DNA of 64,000 nucleotides, from the NCBI RefSeq assembly GCF_003286085.1, contig NW_020825289.1:3038001-3102000 (forward strand). Direction: 5' to 3'. This DNA comes from Drosophila persimilis. Its lineage: Eukaryota > Arthropoda > Insecta > Diptera > Drosophilidae. Both the position numbers and the translations under genes were made by a program. Positions within the stretch are counted from its first letter, which is position 1, and every line of letters starts with the position of its first letter. This document shows positions 24,270-36,500 of the stretch, piece by piece. The notes under the pieces were generated by a model. The model did not search any database, was not told the DNA's origin, and was given only the letters and a program-made list of their open reading frames with translations.

Positions 24270-25338
24270 ACGAGGGGGAACGTTGTAAGTTGCTGCGGCG
24301 ACCGCAACTCTACATTTATACCCGATACTCAGTCAGTATGGCGTGTCGTCGGGCGCTGCGAAGCCACTGTAAATTGATGTGTTCCTTTTGGCTATAAAAA
24401 TTATCCTATCTGATTCAGATTCGGCAATATGGTAGATATGGTCATTATCTATGATTGTGCGTTTATAGTTTACTCGTATCTTAAATAGTGTGGATGGCAC
24501 AGATTTGGGGCGAAATTTGTAATAACACTTGTAACAGTGAGATCTAAAAGGAGTATGGATAAAAAAATTGCTTGCTCTAGCTCTAATAGTCTGCGATTTG
24601 TGGATTCGCGAGCTGAAAGGGGTGGGGCGAAATTTTGAAATACTCTTGTGCAGGTTCGATATCACAGGAGTTTGGATATAAAGATATAATCATTTTTTTC
24701 GGTTCTGCGTTTTTGGCTAACTCGTATCCTTCAAATTGCCACAGATTTTCGCAATTTGTGGGGGCGGAAGTTGGCGGGGCAAAGTTTCGTAGTACCATAC
24801 GAACCAGATCGTATAATTATTATAGCCAGAATCAAGAAAACAATTTCATTCTTTCTCGCTCTGTCTCTCTCTCTAACACACAGGTTTCATGGTCGGTTTT
24901 GCCAATTGCAAAATATGAGTTCAAGGATCTCAGAGACTATAAAAGCTTGAGCAACCAAATTTGGTATCCACACTCCTGTGATATCGGACCTTGATCGTTT
25001 TATGTCAAAATTTCGCCACACCTCCTTCCGCCCCCGCAAAGGACGAAAATCTGAGGCATCCACAAATCTCAGAGACTATTAAGGCTAGAGTAACCAAATT
25101 TGGTTGCGGAATCTAGATCAGATCGGATAATTTGTATAGCCAAAAGCAACAAATCAGTTTGCAGTGGCTACGCAGCGCCGACGTCACGCTCAGACTGATA
25201 TTCTGTCTCTCTCGCACGCACTCTTTGTCGTGTCGTTTAATATTAGCGGCGTCTGCCGGAGGAGAGCTATACTGACTAAGTATCCGGTATAAATGTAGAG
25301 TTGCGGTCTCCGCAGCAACTCACAACGTTCCCCCTCGT
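24270..25338. mobile_element. DINE-1-like composite with heads at both ends
   Basis: The left end is a forward head (CGAGGGGGAACGTTGTAAG, hairpin arms GAGTTGC-like/GCAACTC) and the right end is an inverted head (GCAGCAACTCACAACGTTCC CCCTCG). The orientation switches near 24770, where GGCGGGGCAAAGTTTCG gives way to inverted-sense CCAGATCGTATAATTATTAT. No tail and no GGAC array are present, so this is a palindromic fusion of two head halves and not a normal element. Confidence 0.8.
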
Positions 25339-25345
25339 TGTATAG

Positions 25346-26560
25346 TGCTAGACTGGTTTTGTAGTCTGCCCGTGAGTATCCTTATTAGCTCTTGAAGAGC
25401 GTCCTACAAGTCCTACGAAGGATATCTAGTTGTTTAGACCACCAGGGGTTTCTTTTTCCCCTTGGTCTGTTAGAAGGGCATGCTGCCTTGAAGGCTGTAT
25501 GGGACGCCTCCGTGAACCTGTTCACAAGACGGTTTAGGTCGTCTTTCGTGTTCGGCATTTAGTGGCGTTCGGAGGGAGTGGTTTCTCCAGAGTTGTGCTA
25601 TATTTTTCCCAGTTGACTTTTCTGGGGTTGATATAGTCGGTGGGTTTAGGGATCTCGAGGGATAATATCGTCTCGATGTACCTGTGGTTCGAGAAGGAAT
25701 GGTCTTCTAGGACTTTCCAACTCTTGATTGTGTCTATCAGTTTCTTTGACACTAGCGTGAGGTCAATAACCTCCTGCCTATTTTTAATTATAAACTTGGG
25801 CTCGTTGCCCCGATTGCAAATCAATAAATTTGAGTCCAGGATGAAGCTGAAAAGTGACTCACCCCTTACATTCGTGTCCGTGCTCCCCCATTGGCTGTGG
25901 TGGGCGTTGGTATCGCAACCTATTAGTAGGACTTTGTCCGCACTTATGCTGTCGCTAGCCATTTTGCGAACAAGGTCGTTGGGATGATCATCTTCCTCGT
26001 GGGCCATATAGGACGTCACCAGCCTGAGATGAGTCCCGTTTATCTCTAGGCTTGCCGCCGTGTTACGCCATCGCTATTGTGGAGCAGAAAGATATTTAAG
26101 AGATATTTCTTGCAAGTTTGCAGGTACTCGTTTTACCTTCATTTTGGGATCTTGTATGCCATAGTCCCTAATCCACCGACCTTGTTTCTTACCATCCAAG
26201 GCCCCAGGATCAGGACTACGTCGTATGAGGGCCGCCGATGCTGCTTTACAGTGGTGGAGATTGATTTGAAGTATCCTTAGGACCATCTTCAAGGTTCTCC
26301 ACCACTGTAATATCTGCGTCCGAGTCGTCTCAGACCCTCTCGGCACATTGCTTAAAAATCGAGCAACAGCTCCGTCTCCGAAGAGAAGCCTTCTTGGTCT
26401 GGCTCCAGCTCGTCGTCAGGCGCTTCGATCTCCGCAGCGACGTCCTGCACTGTTTAGCTCGCCTTTTTTTTTCTATCGTGGACGTTGACATGCAATGACT
26501 AAATCTTTCAAGAGGCGATGCAATTACTGCGCCGTCAAGTGGCCCGTGTGACACCAGCAG
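25346..26560 (-). pseudogene. LOA-clade non-LTR retrotransposon: ORF1 C-terminus and endonuclease domain, broken
   Basis: On the minus strand, LRILQINLHHCKAASAAL (about 26285-26230) is the usual start of the apurinic-like endonuclease of Jockey/LOA-type elements. It is followed, after frameshifts, by VLLIGCDTNAHHSQWGS, RGESLFSFI, ICNRGNEPKFI, QEVIDLTLVS and FSNHRYIE (about 25935-25640), where the H of the SDH motif is kept but the D is replaced by N. Upstream, an acidic ORF1 C-terminus (PDDELEPDQEG, about 26420-26385) is readable. The 3' end by 25346 reads CPSNRPRGKRNPWW and RTCRTLFKS, the linker toward the RT, and is cut at the DINE composite. The element would cleave target DNA for reverse transcription; this copy cannot. 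Confidence 0.75.
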
Positions 26561-26562
26561 AA

Positions 26563-26878
26563 GGCTGTTACGCGAGCATGCAGGAAAGATAGCTGTTAGA
26601 CTAATATTCGAGAAAGATTAGCACGAAAGTTTCTAAGAGAGCTAGACATGCATTCAAAATAAACATAAAAACGAGGGGGAACGCTGTGAGTTGCTGCGGA
26701 CACCGCAACTCTACATTTACGCTGGCTGTTACGCGAGCATGCAGGAAAGATAGCTGTTAGACTAATATTCGAGAAAGATTAGCACGAAAGTTTCTAAGAG
26801 AGCTAGACATGCATTCAAATAAACATAAAACGAGGGGGAACGGTGTGAGTTGCTGCGGACACCGCAACTCTACATTTA
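26563..26878 (+). repeat. Tandem duplication (about 160 bp) of flank plus DINE head
   Basis: GGCTGTTACGCGAGCATGCAG...ATAAACATAAAA followed by a DINE head and CTCTACATTTA occurs at 26563-26720 and again from 26724. The copies differ only by a few single-base changes and indels in the A runs. The duplicated unit joins retroelement-derived flank to the first ~48 bp of the DINE head. Confidence 0.85.
26671..26719 (+). mobile_element. DINE-1-like head-only fragment
   Basis: ACGAGGGGGAACGCTGTGAG, the hairpin arms and CTCTACATTTA, then an abrupt stop where the tandem duplication begins again. It is the first head of the duplication at 26563-26878. Confidence 0.8.
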
Positions 26879-27646
26879 TACCCGATACTTAGTCAGTGGC
26901 GGGTGGGGCGAAATTCTGATATATACGTTTTATAGTGAGATCTAACAGAAGTGCGGATACCAAATTTGGTTACTCTAGCCAAATAGTCTCTGAGATTTGT
27001 GGGTGCCCCAGATTTTCGTCCTTTACGGGGGCGGAGGGGGGTGTGGTGAAATTGTTACACAAAACGGTCAAGGTCCAATTTCACAGGAGTGTGGATACCA
27101 AATTTGGTTGCTCTGGCTCTTATAGGTTCTGTAATCCTTGAACTCATATTTTGCAATTGGCAAAACCGAGCGAGACAAAGCGAGAAAGAATGAAATTGTT
27201 TTATTGATTCTGGCTATGATAATTATACGATCTGGTTCACATTGGACATCTGGACATCCTCTACGATTCTGCGTTTTCAGTTTTTTTTGTATCTTTGAAT
27301 TTGTGGATGCCACAGATTTTTGGCGGGCGGAAGTGGGCGGGGCGAAGTTTTGAAATATTTTTGTAGCAGTGACATATAACAGAAATCTGGATCCAAAACA
27401 TCGTTGCTCTAGCTCTTATAGTCTTTGAGCACTAGGCGCTGAAAGGGACGGACAGACGGACGGACGGACGGACAGACGGACAGACGGACGGACAGACAGA
27501 CAGGGCTCAATCGACTCGGCTATTGATGCTGATCAAGAATATATATACTTTATGGAGTCGGAAACGATTCCTTCTGGACGTTACACACATCCACTTTTAC
27601 CACAAATCTAATATACCCCAATACTCATTTTGAGTATCGGGTATAA
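26830..27646 (+). mobile_element. DINE-1-like element with internal deletion
   Basis: Head at 26830 (CGAGGGGGAACGGTGTGAG), but directly after TTAGTCAGT it jumps to GGCGGGTGGGGCGAAATTC, so the GA-rich head-proximal block is gone. The remaining blocks, the GGAC array (about 27446-27505) and the tail ending CGGGTATAA are normal. Confidence 0.85.
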
Positions 27647-27699
27647 TAAAAATACCACTACACTTACTAATTACTAGAAAGGTGTGTAAGGACTATGAT

Positions 27700-28372
27700 A
27701 TTTTAGAGGGAATTATAATCCGAGCATAAGACCCTAAACGGTTCATGCAAGGAATAATTCGATCTACAAAGTGGAAGGAAAAACGGTATAAAATTTCTAG
27801 TAGGTCTAATAGGAATCGTGAAGTTTATGCGGCTCAACTGATCAGGGCTGTCTTTGTCACCTCTGATCAAGTTGTGCATAAAAATCACACCAAGCATTTT
27901 TCTACGGTTAACCAAGGATCTGCTGCCTCTATCGGGGCCAGCGACTCTTTGTTGAGGACGAGCACTGGCTGGTTAGTCGGCCCTTGTGTCGTCTCAACCT
28001 TGGCTACCTTCCAATCCGAGGTCGGTAGGCCTAGGTTGCACATCTGGAGGATGCGCTGTGGCTCTTTGAAGCCGTCTCCTGCGAGCGCTGCCTCTTAGCT
28101 TGCGGAGCCACCTTTTTCTGTTCTAAGGTGAACTCCGGGAGCATAGTCGAAGCCCATTCCACCTTCTTCAGCCAGTCGGCTGATGGGCTGGCTTCGCTTC
28201 TGGCGAGTTGCCGACGGAGTATGTTCCCTGAACTCCTTTTTTCGGCATAGGTGTAGCGTTTGGCTTGAGCGCTTGTCGACGGCAAGTCATCCCCCTCTGC
28301 TACACCAGAAGGTCGGGCAGCCGCAGTATTGGGTATACAAATAAATGAATAAATATATTCCTTTATCAACAC
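27700..28372 (-). pseudogene. LOA-type non-LTR retrotransposon ORF1 remnant
   Basis: Minus-strand frames read STSAQAKRYTYAEKRSSG, RSEASPSADWLKKVEWA, KKVAPQAKRQRS, then after frameshifts LGLPTSDWKVAKVE, QGPTNQPVLVLNKESLAPIE and ADPWLTVEKC. This is the style of the nucleic-acid-binding ORF1 of LOA/Bilbo/Trim-type elements (recalled family pattern, not searched). It lies upstream, in transcription sense, of the ORF1 end and endonuclease at 26560-25346, with DINE copies between, so both pieces probably belong to one interrupted element. Confidence 0.55.
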
Positions 28373-28585
28373 CAGTTTTGTGTTCTGTGGGGCTTAAAGC
28401 ATCTAACGAATCTTACCACCAATCTACTTTGAGGATTTGAAAGATTCTGTAAGCCCTCCCATCGGCATTGAGCATATTAAACTGCACCACCCTGCTCACA
28501 AAAAGTATGGTTTTTACTCGCGCTCACTCTTCCTTATCCAGTGGAAAAACAAACCCTAAAACATTGCTAGCTGGCCTGCTCTTTC

Positions 28586-29340
28586 TTTTTATACCCGATA
28601 CTCAAAATGAGTATAGGGGTATATTAGATTTGTGGTGGAAATGGATGTGTGTAACGTCCAGAGGGAATCGTTTCCGACCCCATAAAGTATATGTATTCTT
28701 GATCAGCATCAATAGCCGAGTCGATTGAGCAATTTCGGACTGTCCATCCGTCCGTATTAGCGCCTAGTGCTTAAAGACTATGAGAGCTAGAGCAGCGACA
28801 TTTCATATCCGGACTTTTGTGATATGTCACTGTTGCAAGTATATTTTAAAACATTGCCCCGCCCACTTCCGCCCCCACCAAAGGTGAAAATCTGTGGCAT
28901 CAACAATTTCGAAGATATAAGAAAGTCAAAAACGCAGAATCTGAATTGGATCGTATCATTATTACAGCCAGAATCAAGAAAACAATTTCATTTTTTCTCG
29001 CCCTGTCTCTCTCTAACACAGACGCATCATAGCCGGCTTTGCTTAGCGCAAAACATTAGCGCCTAGATCTCAGAGACTATAAAAGCTAGAGCAACCATCC
29101 ACACTCCTGTGATATCGGACCTTGACGAGTATGTTTCAAAAATTTGCCACACCCCCTTCCGCCCCCGCAAAGGACGAAAATCTGGGGCATCCACAAATCT
29201 CAAAAACTATTCGAACTGACTGTAGAGCTCTCACTGTTACAAAACTATTTGTAATTTTTCACTGCAGAACTCACTTCCTTTTGCTCACTGTAGAGAGCTC
29301 ACTGCTACAAGTGTATTTCAAAATTTTGACCGTCCCGAAA
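28586..29340 (-). mobile_element. DINE-1-like element, head truncated
   Basis: Inverted tail at 28586 (TTTTTATACCCGATACTCAA), TGTCCATCCGTCCG, and blocks CCGCCCCC and ACGAAAATCTGGGG. Sequence decays after about 29210 and no inverted head is found. It shares the GGCTTTGCTTAGCGCAAAAC variant with the inverted pair at 17-20 kb. Confidence 0.8.
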
Positions 29341-30309
29341 TCGGACCTCTCCGCGTTAACCAACTAATAAATCTGTCCTTTCTGAGAACAGCGATACCAA
29401 AACACATAGAGAGAGCGTGCGGCATTCATCGGATCCGATAATTCCAGCGTTTACGTACTATTACCGAAAACTAAAATATATATTGTATAGGTTACACCAA
29501 TCATAACATTATACTTATACAGACTGAGTATCATTTTATCTTAACGTAGTGTTGTTGTGCTGGCTTGGAAGCTTTAGGGAATTTTTAAAGGGTACATCAA
29601 GAGGCAGCTAAAAGGCATAGCCGTCAGCACCCGAAGCTGGTACGCACCAAGGCGAATATCAACAGCTGTTAGCTTGGCTGCAGTTGTGGAGAAACATCAA
29701 TTAACATTTAAACACTGAGGTCAAATCGTGCGCTACAACAGCCATTCCCGTTGGCGGCGTCAGCGCCGGCGGCCCATTACAATAGGCAAAGCAAGTGCTC
29801 CATTGCGGCAGATGAAGCCGAAATTATCATTATTCTCGTGTCATGCGATGTGGGGACTGTGTTTGCTTCCTGCTTCTTTGCATAGACAGACCCTCAGACT
29901 CAGACGAGCATGAGTTTCAGCCAGTTAATAAATTTTGCTAAGATCTCGTTCTTCACGCAATCGGAAGTATGAACTATGTATGTACAGCTATAGAAATATG
30001 AGTAGTATACATACAATATATCAGACAAGGGAGAAACTATTTTTGGCATGCTCAATTGCTCTAGAAGCAGTTGAGCGTCTTCAACGTTGTTATTACCAAT
30101 TCCAAAGTGAATATGTAAGCATATAAATTACCAAACCTGATTTTTGACCAGGTTTTTTTACCTTTGACTAATTTGCCGTTGGCGTAGTAGCCATAAATAA
30201 ACCATCTGGAAGTGGTTCAGATTTTCTAATTAATTTTCGGCAGGTCACAAGCTCTGGATTTGAATGAATATAAAATATATCCAATGGCATGTTCCAGTAT
30301 CCATGTACA
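29341..30309. other. Intergenic region, no gene identified
   Basis: A GC-richer patch (29735-29830, with GGCGGCGTCAGCGCCGGCGG) stands out from AT-rich surroundings and might be an unrecognised untranslated exon or regulatory DNA; no splice or frame evidence supports a gene. Confidence 0.3.
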
Positions 30310-30575
30310 CTGTTTCGTAAGCTCTATCATCAAATTTTTGGATGCCTTTAATGGGGGCGGTAGGGGGCGTGACAAATTCGGAAGAGATCCCAGGAGCGTG
30401 AAAAAAATTGTTTGCCCTAGCTCAAAGAAGACGGAAGGACGGACAGACTGATATCGACCTACTGATGCTGATCAAGAATATATGTACATACATACATATA
30501 TACGCTATGCGACATATGTATATACTGAAAAGCGTCCTTCTGGGTGTTACACATTGTGTATAATTTTATTCCTAA
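30310..30575 (+). mobile_element. Diverged DINE-1-like fragment
   Basis: TTTTTGGATGCC, GGGGGCGGTAGGGGGCGTG, GACGGAAGGACGGACAGAC, TGATGCTGATCAAGAATATA and GCGTCCTTCTGGGTGTTACA occur in the expected order with many substitutions. Both termini are lost. An old copy. Confidence 0.65.
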
Positions 30576-33500
30576 CACATACAAATTTATAATTGGATAT
30601 GACCTGTAGCCTTCGCGGCTTCCAAGACAAATGCTTAACTAACTCAGAGTTCAAGCTCAGCGAAAAGTCAGGAGCTTGCAGGTGGACTACGATAAATTAA
30701 AAAGAGATAATTCTTTTGATATTTGATACTGATTTTAAAGAAAAATTAATTAACTACCATTCATTTTTCATTCATTCATGCATATGTATTTGTAGACTCG
30801 AGTGACTCAACGCTGCCACTAAATAGTATAAATTGATTATTAACAACCTTAGCAGTTGGGATTGCGATTTTAATATGATTTAATAAATGCTTCATAACGC
30901 CGCAGAAGTTGAGTAATGGTACGTGCCGCAAATGTCCTTGCCATTTGATGCTGAAGTTTAGTGAGCCGAAACCAAAACCTCTGTGAATATACTGTACATA
31001 CAAATATAATGCAAACTTGGTTGCGATGGTAGGGAGCGAGTTTGAACTACACGACTTACGAAATAGTTCGCATAATTAACAACTGATAGCTCCAATATAG
31101 AAAGGAAAACGATATCAGAACCGAAATATTGGACAAACAAGTGCAGGGCAGTGCATACACAGCGGCTGAAACTGAGTTGAAGGTCAGCCTCGCCCCTTCC
31201 CCAGCATTCCACTCCACTACAACTGCAACAAGAGTTGGAGCAGGAACGGTCGTGGTAGCTGGAGGCACATTTTACTTCTTCATTATGTTCGAAACAATAA
31301 AATTTAATTGAACGTTAAATTTTAAATGTAGCACGAGTGGTATGCCACTATAAAGGAGCAAATTAACTCATTGTATTGTTGCAAAAACCTATGCAAATGG
31401 GGCGCAAGGTACCGAGCAAATTAAAATGGCAGGAGATTTATGAGATTATAATAAGATATAAAAGAGAGGCATGTAGTAAAAGTGTCGAATGACACTAAAT
31501 TAAATGCTCGTTAATATGTGTGGGCGAATTTTATTTACTTTCGACATCACTCGGATAATGGGAAACCTATACATCTTGGAAAACAACGAAAATATCCGTA
31601 ACGATTTGAGTCCGTCCAAAAATAAAAGTTGTCTTTTTTAACTATCTATGCTACTAATGAATATTTTACATTGCATCACTGTCTTCTCGTGTTTTCCAAT
31701 CTGTTACAAACGGCCTTCAAGGATAGTACGAGTAAAATATAATTTATGGCCAACGGATCACAGCTGATCTTTCCCTCAAATGCTGTCTGCACTCAGAAAT
31801 CATCTTTACAATATGTGGCTTCACCTCTCAACTGTCTACTGACAGTTAACATGGATTAATGATCTTTTATTCAAACAGAGAATTTTTTATTATTATTTTT
31901 ATTTTGAAATTTTTTTGTGTTCACATAGTCCGTTACATTTCTGCTGTGATACCCCTGTGACAACCATCAAAGGCTGATGAAATGAATGAGTATGTACGGG
32001 TTATTACCAAGTGCATCGGATCCAATGAAGTACAATACAGTCTCAACATAACACAATCTTAGAACTGATGCCTTCAATCAACCACTTTAGTTTTTTTTTT
32101 ACTTTTGTGTAGGTTTTCCATATTTTTATGTAGTGATTCAGAGCTTCTTTCCATTGTTCCAAGTCAAAAGTTTTGCGGTTGATTTGATTAAGCAATCATG
32201 AAATAAGGCCAATGCTGGAAGCTTAAAGTTTTCGGGACCGTCACAGTCATGGGATATTTACACTTAGGCGAAACGAACGCGCTACTATCTAGCAACAAGT
32301 TCTAGAATAAAGCTGTAGATCCAGCGACAGAAACAAAGGCAGAAGCAGCAACAAGTTACAGCCGAATATGTTCGCTGGTAAAACCCCGAAATTCACATCC
32401 GTCTACGAAAAGTCGTCGTCGCCAGACCGGGATTCATCATCTACGAGTATTAGTTTGCAATATGAATTGGCTGCATTTACGAGTATACTCGTAGCTGCCG
32501 GAACTTAATTACGCTGACTAATAGTCGTTTCACTCGATGTTTTTTCTAATCAATGCCAGGTGTGCCTAATGTAGAGCATCATTTTACTGCGATAGCGCCA
32601 ATCAAGCCGATAGCACAGCCTCAAAGTCTGTAATGATAATTTAATTGTGTGCTGTCTGCTATCTGAACGTCGCCGTACGGGTCAGCCACTGACCATTTGC
32701 CATTAAGCATCTGCAATTGCTAAAGCGTATAGGCAAAGAATTTCATCTGAGCTGCCCGAAGCTGCTGATGCTCAACAGAAAGTGACGCGTTGACGTGCAA
32801 CTATCCGACCTGTCGACCTGTCGCCCTGTCGGTGCTGTCGGTGCTGTCAGTCGCTATCACATTGTACCTAGACGGGTTGGACCAGTCTCTTCCCACCTTT
32901 CAATTTCTGAGGCTCGTAGCTGCTGTTGTTTGGGTTTTGTTCTACGAACTCTTTCATAATGCTCCATTAAATTTTATGCTTTCATAGATCAAGATGAACA
33001 AATAAATTAGAGTTTGTGTGACGAGCATACCAGCCCGCACAGTGTTGTTGTTGTTGTTTATTTCTACATTTTCAACAGTATTAATTTTTTCTCTTTTTCG
33101 AGAAGGTTTCACAGCGATTGCTGCCCAACCAGCCGTTGAAATGAACTTGAAGCAAGCACATCACATCACTATCATCAAAACCAGCAGCAGCAGCAACGCG
33201 AATTCAGTTTCGGCTGTTGGTCCATGGTTTATATGTTGCCCCAGTTCCATTGTAGATGCCCCAGCCTGGCCCAGCTAAGGTTTTAGTCATTCTGAACGGA
33301 AGCGCTTTGTTTAACGCGATGAGACTTGGCAAATTTTTCCGTGTCTGTTTGTCTGTTTTTGAGTCTTCAGCTAGGTTCATTCGCCTGGTTTATGAAAGAT
33401 ACTTGTCGGTTGGGCAACTGTTACAAAATAACTGAATAAATCGGCCTTATGGTAGAACGGCGTTCAAGCTGACAGTGGGACGACAAATGTATAAAAATAA

Positions 33501-36500
33501 GCGCCAAGCGCCTTGCTAATTGATTCAGATGACGGCTGAAGGACGGCTGAGATATTACCAAAATTAGCTTTGGTTGTTTCAATTAGCTCATCAGCTCGGT
33601 CAAAGCCCCATAACTACTTAAAATCATTAAAATTTCATTTGCTATGATTATTTCACAAAAATCAATCCGAAACATTTTACTGAAGCGTCATACTACATAT
33701 TAATATATTATATTACATTATTAAATCGTTAATCCTTTGAATATTGTACCTATTCTCCATGTGGTGCCAATGGGCACTTGAGAATTTTCGGAAGGAATAT
33801 AAGAGCTTACTGACAGACCCAACCATTAGTATTAGTAAATGAAATATTATACTTACTAGCTAAACACACGTACTTACATATATTTTGAATCTCCAAAAAC
33901 ACGCTAATAAGTTATAGCGGCTATATCAGTTATAAACGGTTTTGGCAATTCTCGAAGCTTTGGTTTACCAGATATATACAAATAAATATGTTATTCAATG
34001 TAAAATATAAATACGAAACCCAGAATATGCAGAAAAGCTGGAAAGCCCGAACGTCCGTTTTCAGATAACATCCAATCCAGTATATGTATACATAGCTTCA
34101 TTGTCCTATATTTACATCCAGGAAAAAAAAGTTATTTTAACTCCATAGAAGAAGCATCGCTCCATCGAGATGCGAGGTCCGCAGCTTTGGTATCGGAGGA
34201 ATACTTTCAATCAGAAAAGTAAGTAATGTAAATGTAATGTACATTACGTACACGGCTTTGCTCGTGTCACTTGATTTCCACTGCGATTATCTGAGTGCTA
34301 CGCTTCATTCATTTACTTGAGTTAACCGGCATTAACCCAAAGGAGGCTTCAAGGTCAAGCGTGACATGACTTCAGCTCCAACTACGCTTCCACTCACCCT
34401 GAGCATCTACAGGCACAGACACAGACACAGACCACCTTTAACGTCAAACACAGATACGCTGCTTGACCAGCGAGCGACAATTGAGTTTTGATGGTGTGGA
34501 CCGTGCACCAGTGTCGTCCCGCCTACGTTCATGCTGTGGTTATCACTAGCAAGAGATTGACACACACCAAAACCAAAGAGTCTCTCCATCGGCATGTCGC
34601 ATTTGAAATCCAGGTTTCAGTAACTGACCACAAGATAATTGAAAGAATTGTACTAGCGATGATACCGGTATAGCTATGTTGACATATTTTTAGTATACTA
34701 GTAGAATTGTATCTTCCATGCATTTATGTACGTGAAAACGTGGAAAACCTCCTAATAGACAAATGGATAACTGGGCGAATTCGCTTATTTGTGCATTTTC
34801 AAGCTACTCTAATTACCAAGTTTTCAATAGGTGCAGTTCTGAATCCCACTGAATGTGAATGCTAATGTGAATGATAAAAATGTATTAATACACGCAATTG
34901 AACTGGTTTTTAACAACACCCCGGCAAACCAAATTCGGTATTCCCCTGTTAACCAAACAAGTTGGTTTTAAAGAGTCTTATTAGCATAGTCCGTCCCGCG
35001 GCACCATTTTTTGCATTAATAGGCAATTCAATTACGCAAAGTTCAGAGGTTGAGACAGTGCCATGTATTGTACAAACTTAATTATAGACACATATACATA
35101 CACACACACATTGGTGTGTAGGTTTACATACGATATTTCGAAGATGGCTGGGACACTGTTGAAAAGTTCTTCAGTAACTCTAGTTAACGCGGCAAAAATA
35201 TATTTATGTCTTTTGAATGTGGCCAACTGTAGTACGTAGTGGACATTTCGGGGTTGACCTGGCGCCAAATGAATTTCTCAAAAATGTTTATTGGACATTA
35301 GATTTTTATGTCTACGAACAAGCGCCTGCGTGCATAAAACAAGTTGTGCTCGCCAAAGTCTTGTCTTCGTGGCTGAGGTTTTCGGTGTGCGTGCTCAAAC
35401 CAGTCCAACTATCATAAAGTGTGATTGATATGAAACTGATCTATTAGTTTTCAAGTCGCATCTATGCGAATTAGTCGAGACACGACAAAACCTTCCACGA
35501 AACTTCTGACGCCGATCCGCGCCAGGTCGCTTAGCGGAGCGTCGCGGTGTCAAAAATATTTTCAAGTCGTCTCTCCTTGACGATACTCAATTAATTAGTG
35601 GTTTCTTTTTGTCTCAACATTCTTGCGGATGACGACGTATTATTTTCTCATCTAGTAAAATGAGCATTTTTATAATGTGGCCACCATATCCAAGTAATGG
35701 GGCGTATGAGTAATGCTCAGGCATTTTATCATGATTCTATCGGTGATTCCAATGGCGACTGGTGGTAGGTGCCGCTCTTAATTCCACTCATTATTTACGC
35801 ACAATAAACCACAGGTTGATGGCTTGGATGTTCACATTGGTGTCTATTCTGAGTCGTAGGTGAAGCCACACACTTTGACTCAGCGGGAAGCATTTTTGCA
35901 TTTTCAGCATCTCACGCCCTCTTCTTGTAAATAATATTGGCTGTGACCTGGCAGCTGTGACTTATCTGATAAATTCCAAATTCCAGTTCCGTTTTCTAAA
36001 CGAATTTCTTTGAGCAGAACCAGTAAAAGGTAAAAGAATCTTACATGGAAACTTCAAGCAGCCGTCAATTCCACATGAATTGCGCCCATTGATGTTTCGC
36101 CGTCATTATTGATTTCAGGTCTTTCATAATCATATGCTAATAAATGCTCCGTAAAAACTGAGCGCGAAAGAATAAAGTCAAAAAATGCCTAATGAAGTTA
36201 AAAGCGTTTTGTGTCACTGTGGGGCATCAGCTAAATATAAGTTATGTCTAATAATATGCAAGGAACATACTCAGATTGCTTTCAATATTAAGAAAACTTA
36301 ACTGTCGCAACGGTTTTATTTTGAGGACTGGTAAGTCTCTCTATCATATGCTAACAATAATAAATTTCAATATCGAATGTCAACCTTACTGGCCTCCTTG
36401 GCATCTGTCCAACTTGAAGCCGATCTTCCACCCACATGTAAGTGCTGGCGATCGACGTGATGTCATAATCCATTGTTTCATTTTTAATGCTCTTTAATTC

